Part shown: positions 60,701 to 64,000 of the stretch, piece after piece
Layout of the letters: every line of letters begins with the position of its first letter
Position numbering within the stretch: the stretch's first letter is position 1
NCBI GenBank assembly: GCA_004556745.1
Contig: SFFY01000003.1
Location: forward strand, 25,996 to 89,995
DNA length: 64,000 nucleotides
DNA from: Bacteroidales bacterium
GTDB taxonomy: Bacteria > Bacteroidota > Bacteroidia > Bacteroidales > Bacteroidaceae
Direction of reading: 5' to 3'
Made by a program: the position numbers and the translations under genes
The notes under the pieces: generated by a model
Database searches by the model: none
What the model was told of the DNA's origin: nothing
Seen by the model: only the letters and a program-made list of their open reading frames with translations

Positions 60701-61078
60701 GGAGTGGGCGGGGGCAGGGGCGAGTTGGTCGATGCGTAGCAGCGGCAATTCGGGCGGCACGGGCTTGCCCGTCATCTGCGATGCAAAATGGCAGAGGCAA
60801 GCCAAGTCCTCGCGCTCCTCGTCGGGGGTGCGCACAACTTTGTCGTGCAGCACGCGGTGGGCGAAGTGGCGGAAACTGTCGGCGGCTTTATGGCTGATGC
60901 CCCGCTCGCGGCACACGGCGAGCAGCAGCGAGAAGAGGTTGGCATAGTCGCCCGCCAACTGCTCCGCCTCAGCGTTGCACAACCGTTTCATCACGCCGAC
61001 CCAGGCGGCGTAGCGCGTCGGTTGCGGTGCGTCGGCATAGGCGCGGGCTATGTGTAAGATTTCAGAGAAAACGGGCAT
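57722..61078 (-). CDS. Dna2-like nuclease-helicase (PD-(D/E)XK nuclease plus SF1B helicase)
   Basis: The protein has 1118 residues. A nuclease domain lies at about residues 330-400: LGLRGRFDVMSKDMRLLVEVKSGK holds the Asp and E-V-K of the PD-(D/E)XK core, with KLQMTLYSEMLRR after it. The C-terminal half is an SF1B helicase of the UPF1/Dna2 group. LLVGPPGTGKTNVALRALV (about 690) is Walker A; CALFDEASQI and LIGDHKQLPAV are motifs II and III; QGRMHPDIADFVN and VDTVECYQGSQRDFIIFS are IV and V; LNVAITRARRAFFMVGN is VI. This order matches eukaryotic Dna2. It may process replication or repair intermediates. No partner is nearby. Confidence 0.88.
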   Translation of the reverse strand: MPVFSEILHIARAYADAPQPTRYAAWVGVMKRLCNAEAEQLAGDYANLFSLLLAVCRERGISHKAADSFRHFAHRVLHDKVVRTPDEEREDLACLCHFASQMTGKPVPPELPLLRIDQLAPAPAHSPATALRGIVTDIEGGCLTCLTEDGQNACLRAKTEAMMQHVRKGDFVGVSDIREGADGKLVAGEIVLEPDYLIDVTALAACLRPYGNSPLGFLLSRFAPPPVSLPILLGNATNQFMEEALRYDGAPDDAARLESIYRRAAGTHFAESALSYAALEKELAPSYFQNLKEQFSNVFSTVGNRLCTDKTGQRREDMLVEASFLCPELGLRGRFDVMSKDMRLLVEVKSGKAEEFSGRPQRPRAEHKLQMTLYSEMLRRNFRLSWNNTEAFLLYTRYPMLFNERVAGGLVSESIVLRNGIMALERALREGRVDDVLSLLTEEHINERGLDNKFYHQYLRPQILDIVRPIQERGGVAKKYFDRFLTFLAREQFRAKTNDHRPDSNRSFAALWRVDEAAKRLTGDMLAGLRPEPMEAAGRVESIAMRLPEGVDGGCANFSPGEMVLFYEEGGAGTPNATTRQLYRGYIESIGGDRLTLRLPYEQPASLFAPDSTFRMEHDYSDAPFSQAYRNLFSLLTAPEHRRALLLGERQPQADTAIELHGTYPPHLADVLLRARQAKDYFLLVGPPGTGKTNVALRALVTEFIEDRRRGLLRHGNLLLTAYTNRAVDEICGMLENLAKVYPEAAYIRIGAEQTCAEPYRPRLFSNLATSAANRRAVRSIIDHTYIYIGTLTTLTGTPQLFRLKQFDCALFDEASQILEPQALGLLCAKTETDECAIEKFILIGDHKQLPAVVLSPAAQTAVRDPQLNDIGLLDTADSLFERLHRLQMRNGDGRFVGLLNRQGRMHPDIADFVNRKFYGGELRPVPLPHQKETALPAPGAEPLEQFAASTRLGFIDIVPDAPPQNNKANEAEADMVARLVQALIALYGRNGREIEPAESVGIIVPFRSQIACVRSRLQQAGIRGAEQITVDTVECYQGSQRDFIIFSTTISRPYQLDVLSSVQRIGGADIDRKLNVAITRARRAFFMVGNRKILEGSAIYKELIAASECAPTNKPIE

Positions 61079-61171
61079 GGGAGGAGGGGAAAAGGATATT
61101 TCTTTTGGTTGATGGGGTTTACTGCAAATGATTATTCGTATAGGAATTTCAAAATCTGTGTAAACCTGTTA

Positions 61172-61452
61172 GTTGAATTAGAAATTAATTTGATTCAAGT
61201 ATTAACTGCCTGGAAGGCAGTACGGAGCGAAGCGACGATAACCGGGGACGAAGTCCTCGGGGGAGGCTATCACAATGATGCTGCCTGGAAGGCAGTACGC
61301 CTGTGGCGATGTATAAAGTGTATGTCCTGTGGCGTAGTGCCTTCCAGGCACATCGTCCTCGTATCACTTTTCCGAGGACTTCGTCCCCGGTTATCGTCGC
61401 TTCGCTCCGTAGTGCCTTCCAGGCACTTAATACCTAATCCAACCAACGCGTA
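61172..61452. repeat. CTGCCTGGAAGGCAG nested inverted element, copy 2 (intact)
   Basis: It starts GTTGAATTAGAAATTA and ends ACGCGTA, as copy 1 does. ACTGCCTGGAAGGCAGTACGG is answered at the far end by CCGTAGTGCCTTCCAGGCA, and AACCGGGGACGAAGTCCTCGG by CCGAGGACTTCGTCCCCGG. Inner CTGCCTGGAAGGCAGTACG / GTAGTGCCTTCCAGGCA pairs as well. It lies in the 397-base gap between the nuclease-helicase and MltF-like genes. Confidence 0.87.
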
Positions 61453-61475
61453 GCCTTTATCGAAAATAACTCTCG

Positions 61476-62705
61476 CTATTCCTTTTTCATCAGTTCTTCC
61501 GGCGAGAGCACTTTCTCGGGACGGCTGAAACGGTTGGGCTTTCGGGCGGGCTTTTCGGCGGCAGGCAGGGCGGCGGGAGCGGGAGACGCGGAAGAGACCA
61601 CGCCGCCGTAACTCTGCCAACGGCTCACGACAGACGCTACATAGTTCACCGTCTCCGCGCCGATCATATATCCGTGGCGCACCACGGGGTCGCGGTAAAA
61701 GCGCGGCTGGGAAAGGCCGAGCACGAAGGGCGCCACGTTGTCCCACACGGCATCGTTTCGGCCGTGCTTCCGGGCCAGGGCGCGGGCATCGGCAATGTGG
61801 CCCGGCCCGGCGTTGTAGCAGGCGAGCGTGAACTTGATGCGCTCCGCCGTGCTCTGTATGTCGGAGAGATTAGCAGCAAGTCTTTTCAGATAGCGTGCGC
61901 CGGCGGCAATATTTTCGTTGGGACTGTAAATCTTGTCCTCGGGCAGCCCCACGCTCTCCGCCGTGGCAGGCATCAGTTGCATCAGTCCGCAGGCCCCCGC
62001 CCACGAAACGGCGTTCGCGTCGAAGCCCGACTCCTGATAGCATTGCGCGGCAATGAGCCGCCAGTCCCAACCCACGTGGGCGGCAGCCTTTTTGAATAGA
62101 TCGTCGTAAATGGAAATAATGCCCTTCTCACGAGAGATGTAAGGCGCTTTCACGTGACGCTTCACCTGCGTGCGCTTCGCGATTTGATTGTCCGCCTTTT
62201 CCTTGATGTCGGGCGCATCGGCGTGGGCAAACCATTCATTCAAGGATTGCGCCAACTGGTCGTTGCTAACCGCCACTGCCCAAGCGGTTTGCCCTTGCTT
62301 GTCAGTAACGCCTGCGGCGCGTGCTCCGTGCTTTTCTGAAAGCGTTTTCGGCAACTGCAAAGCCGCGATGTCGGCATCGCCTCTGCGGAGCATTTCGTAG
62401 AGCGCGAGGGTGTCTTGCGCCAGTTCCACGCGCAGCCGCAACCCCTCCGCCACGGCGTACGCCTCGGCATAGGCAAATTGCAGGCCCATGCCGCGCCCTT
62501 GGTATTCAAAGTAGGTGTCGGGCCCCGAAATCGTGGCAACAATCAGTTCCCCGCTTTCCTGTATCTCCTCATAGGTATATGGGTCTTCGCCCGCTCCGGC
62601 GGCGGTGAAAGCCCCTGGCGATTTCGGGGCTTCGGGGCTGCGCTTGCAGGCGGCGGCCAGCAGGAGCGCAACGAGACAAAAGAATATGTTTTTCAAAATC
62701 TGCAT
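61476..62705 (-). CDS. MltF-like membrane-bound lytic murein transglycosylase
   Basis: The protein has 409 residues. The lipobox LLLAAAC predicts a lipoprotein. Residues 45-175 are a substrate-binding-protein-like domain (ESGELIVATISGPDTYFEYQ, MLRRGDADIAALQLP). The SLT domain follows, with catalytic Glu in AAQCYQESGFDANAVSWAGA and the motifs GLMQLMPATAESVG, NIAAGARYLKRL and TLACYNAGPGHIADA. This is the MltF architecture, which cleaves peptidoglycan glycan strands to form 1,6-anhydro-MurNAc ends. A Pro/Ala-rich tail ends the protein. It has its own promoter candidate. Confidence 0.92.
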   Translation of the reverse strand: MQILKNIFFCLVALLLAAACKRSPEAPKSPGAFTAAGAGEDPYTYEEIQESGELIVATISGPDTYFEYQGRGMGLQFAYAEAYAVAEGLRLRVELAQDTLALYEMLRRGDADIAALQLPKTLSEKHGARAAGVTDKQGQTAWAVAVSNDQLAQSLNEWFAHADAPDIKEKADNQIAKRTQVKRHVKAPYISREKGIISIYDDLFKKAAAHVGWDWRLIAAQCYQESGFDANAVSWAGACGLMQLMPATAESVGLPEDKIYSPNENIAAGARYLKRLAANLSDIQSTAERIKFTLACYNAGPGHIADARALARKHGRNDAVWDNVAPFVLGLSQPRFYRDPVVRHGYMIGAETVNYVASVVSRWQSYGGVVSSASPAPAALPAAEKPARKPNRFSRPEKVLSPEELMKKE

Positions 62706-62715
62706 TATCTTACCG

Positions 62716-62723
62716 CAAATTTA
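62716..62723 (-). promoter_or_regulatory. -7 element TAAATTTG for the MltF-like gene
   Basis: TAAATTTG on the minus strand lies 11 bases upstream of ATG 62705, predicting a leader of about 7 bases. A -33 TTTG is not evident. Confidence 0.42.
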
Positions 62724-62857
62724 CGATTGTTTGCGCAGAAAAAGGCGGTTCGGCGCGATTTTATGCGGAGATGCGGGTAATCATAGCGGCATAATCAAAG
62801 CCGAATGGCGAGTAATGAAAATTGTTGTATGCATCTTCATCGCTTTTCCCAGAAAAA

Positions 62858-62889
62858 TTTGCGAAAATGTATCTTATTAGTTACATTTG
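62858..62889 (+). promoter_or_regulatory. complete -33/-7 promoter of the toxin-antitoxin operon
   Basis: TTTG (62858-62861), a 20-base spacer and TACATTTG (62882-62889) match both boxes of the Bacteroidota consensus. Transcription should start near 62893, one base before ATG 62894, so the toxin mRNA would be leaderless or nearly so. This is the best promoter match in the window. Confidence 0.72.
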
Positions 62890-62893
62890 CAGC

Positions 62894-63247
62894 ATGAAAG
62901 AAGACGATGCGATAAGAGAACTGTATTTTTCAGAGGAGTTTTGGGAATTTTACTCGCTCCAATCTGAGATTGTAAAAAAGAAATTCGAGTATGTCTTTGG
63001 CATAGTCCGAAAAGAGAAAGTAATAACGACAAAATTCATCAAACGTCTTGTAGATACTGACTTATATGAGATGCGAGTGTCGGTAGGAACAAACGAATAT
63101 CGTACAATATTGTTTGCAATAAACAATTCAAACATAATGCTCGCTACCAAAATTTTGGTGCTGAACGCTTTTTTGAAGAAATCATCAAAGGATTACAACA
63201 AAGAAATAAAAAAGGCAATAAAAATATTAGGAGGATTTCAGTTATGA
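62894..63247 (+). CDS. HigB/RelE-superfamily toxin (Gp49-like)
   Basis: Start ATG 62894 gives 117 residues beginning MKEDDAIRELYFSEEFWEFY. The centre (VITTKFIKRLVDTDLYEMRVSVGTNEYRTILFAIN, in part) and the C-terminal LNAFLKKSSKDYNKEIKKAI match the phage-derived Gp49-like/HigB branch of RelE toxins, where Lys/Arg residues cleave ribosome-bound mRNA. The gene overlaps the antitoxin gene in ATGA. Toxin-first order is typical of HigBA. It is strongly A+T rich compared with its neighbours, suggesting acquisition. The upstream frame is open but lies across the promoter. Confidence 0.86.
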   Translation: MKEDDAIRELYFSEEFWEFYSLQSEIVKKKFEYVFGIVRKEKVITTKFIKRLVDTDLYEMRVSVGTNEYRTILFAINNSNIMLATKILVLNAFLKKSSKDYNKEIKKAIKILGGFQL

Positions 63248-63555
63248 TACAATTTGACGAAAAGAAATTGGCTAAATTACATTCGGCAGGTGAACTGCTT
63301 GAAACTAAATATGGGGCAGAGGGTACGGACTGTCGCCGTAAGTTTGAAGACGAAGCCCGTTCTTATTATTATGGTGTTATCTTGCGCGACCGACGAAGAG
63401 AGTTGAAGATGACACAGCAACAACTTGCCGATAAAATTGGTTCGCAAAGAAGTTACATTGCCCGCGTAGAGCGTGGGCAGACAGATATTCAGGTGTCGAG
63501 TTTTATGCGCATCCTTTATGCGTTGAATATAGATTTTGAATTGAAGATGTCGTAA
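63244..63555 (+). CDS. HigA-type XRE-family antitoxin
   Basis: The protein has 103 residues. The C-terminal half is a helix-turn-helix of the XRE type: LRDRRRELKMTQQQLADKIG (helices 1-2), SQRSYIARVERGQTDIQVSS (recognition helix region) and a final helix LYALNIDF. The N-terminal half (IQFDEKKLAKLHSAGELLET) binds the toxin. It neutralises the toxin and usually represses the operon. The start overlaps the toxin stop by four bases. Confidence 0.9.
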   Translation: MIQFDEKKLAKLHSAGELLETKYGAEGTDCRRKFEDEARSYYYGVILRDRRRELKMTQQQLADKIGSQRSYIARVERGQTDIQVSSFMRILYALNIDFELKMS

Positions 63556-63575
63556 GAAGATGTCTGATTATGATT

Positions 63576-63600
63576 AAGGGCGGTTATTCCGCCCTTTTTT
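63576..63600 (+). terminator. rho-independent terminator of the toxin-antitoxin operon
   Basis: AAGGGCGG (63576-63583) pairs with CCGCCCTT (63589-63596) across a 5-base loop and is followed by T6. It lies 20 bases downstream of the antitoxin stop. Confidence 0.88.
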
Positions 63601-63736
63601 ATTGCCATACAGTGAAAACGCAATGCTAAAACTAACATCGCATCTGCTATCCAAGCAGACAAGACCCCGTCTCTTATAGGGCAGCAAAAACGCGCACGGA
63701 GAAATTTTTCACTAATTAGGAGGAATTTCTTGCTTG

Positions 63737-63877
63737 CTTATAAGAAAATTCTTAATATTGCAGCAGAAAAAGTTTGTTACAAACTTTGTAACACGTATTA
63801 CAAACTTTGTAACATGTGTTAGAAACTTTGTAACATGCGTTACAAACTTTGTAACAAAAACTTTCTTATAGGAAAGG
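63737..63877. repeat. four-unit 21-bp-period palindrome array, locus 3
   Basis: Palindromic 17-mers start at 63776, 63797, 63818 and 63839, an exact 21-bp period with spacers ACGT, ATGT and ATGC. All four have C at the centre. Unit 2 begins ATTAC and unit 3 begins GTTAG, as in locus 2. CTTATAAG (63737-63744) is on the left and CTTATAGGAAAGG (63865-63877) on the right. It lies between the toxin-antitoxin terminator and a gene starting at 63953. Confidence 0.92.
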
Positions 63878-63952
63878 AAAAAATATCCTGCTGAAAATAA
63901 AAATTATCTTGCTGAAAATAAAAAATATCCCGTACCTAATTTTTCAAGTCTT

Positions 63953-64000
63953 ATGATAAACTATGTATTGAAAGAGATGCCCGATCTCCGCAAAACGGGC
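63953..64000 (+). CDS. N-terminal fragment of a gene running off the right edge
   Basis: ATG 63953 opens a frame of 16 codons (MINYVLKEMPDLRKTG) that continues to the last base. The N-terminus reminds me of the HU-like DNA-binding proteins of Bacteroidales, which often begin with a Tyr/Val-rich stretch followed by a Lys/Arg segment, but 16 residues do not allow a firm call. A polymerase-proximal position just downstream of array locus 3 is visible. Confidence 0.5.
   Translation, partial: MINYVLKEMPDLRKTG

Noticed and set aside
61185..61453. Small open frames across the 61 kb repeat
   Set aside because: They are translations of the nested inverted element (for example repeated RPRLSSLRS text) and are mirrored on both strands.

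Overview
The window is a piece of a Bacteroidales chromosome, most likely from a Prevotellaceae-like gut or oral organism. Four lines point there: promoters of the Bacteroidota type (TAnnTTTG at -7, sometimes TTTG at -33) with few Shine-Dalgarno sequences; the cluster ileS - dksA-like - lspA - DUF4296 lipoprotein; typical envelope proteins (FadL/OmpP1, CarboxypepD_reg TonB receptor, a helix-hairpin-helix outer-membrane protein, DUF975); and a secreted protein with a T9SS-like C-terminus. Genus and species cannot be read from the sequence alone. Base composition is moderately G+C rich in genes, with A+T-rich intergenic regions. There is no rRNA, and one tRNA (Arg-ACG).

Layout. 1-4053: end of a LuxR-type regulator, then on the minus strand a PIF1-like helicase, TrmN6 and a GT2 glycosyltransferase. 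4192-6480: plus-strand histidine phosphatase and FadL-like porin. 6548-16786 (minus): 5-FTHF cyclo-ligase, S41 protease, dCMP deaminase, M3 peptidase Dcp, two TPR proteins and GyrA. 17367-25591 (minus): small lipoprotein, tRNA-Arg, MtgA, a DUF1016 nuclease, DUF4296 lipoprotein, LspA, DksA-like protein and IleS. 25930-31918 (plus): a secreted His/Gly/Asn-rich protein, the pyrK-pyrD-cutC operon and a large secreted protein. 32014-37436 (minus): a TolC-HlyD-ABC2-ABC2 efflux operon with no ATPase gene. 37979-62705 (minus): PriA, RluA-type pseudouridine synthase, TonB receptor and DnaB, beta-helix lipoprotein, PepD, a membrane protein, HhH barrel protein, coiled-coil lipoprotein, DUF975, IlvE, AlkD-like, a Dna2-like nuclease-helicase and an MltF-like transglycosylase. 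62894-63555 (plus): a HigBA-type toxin-antitoxin pair. A partial gene runs off the right end.

The protein-coding content is mostly ordinary housekeeping and envelope functions. The unusual content lies between genes. At least eight families of palindromic or modular repeats fill nearly every long intergenic gap. The most striking are: (1) three copies of an element with exactly four 17-bp palindromes on a 21-bp period, framed by inverted arms; (2) a related four-unit array of 16-bp palindromes on a 22-bp period; (3) a modular element with interchangeable A and B hairpin modules, occurring as A-B, B-A, A alone and B alone, in one case with other palindromes nested inside; and (4) roughly helically phased ACAAC boxes upstream of dnaB. 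Function is unknown for all of these. Their placement between co-oriented genes, next to terminators and promoters, makes transcript processing, nucleoid-protein binding or mobile-element origin the testable options.
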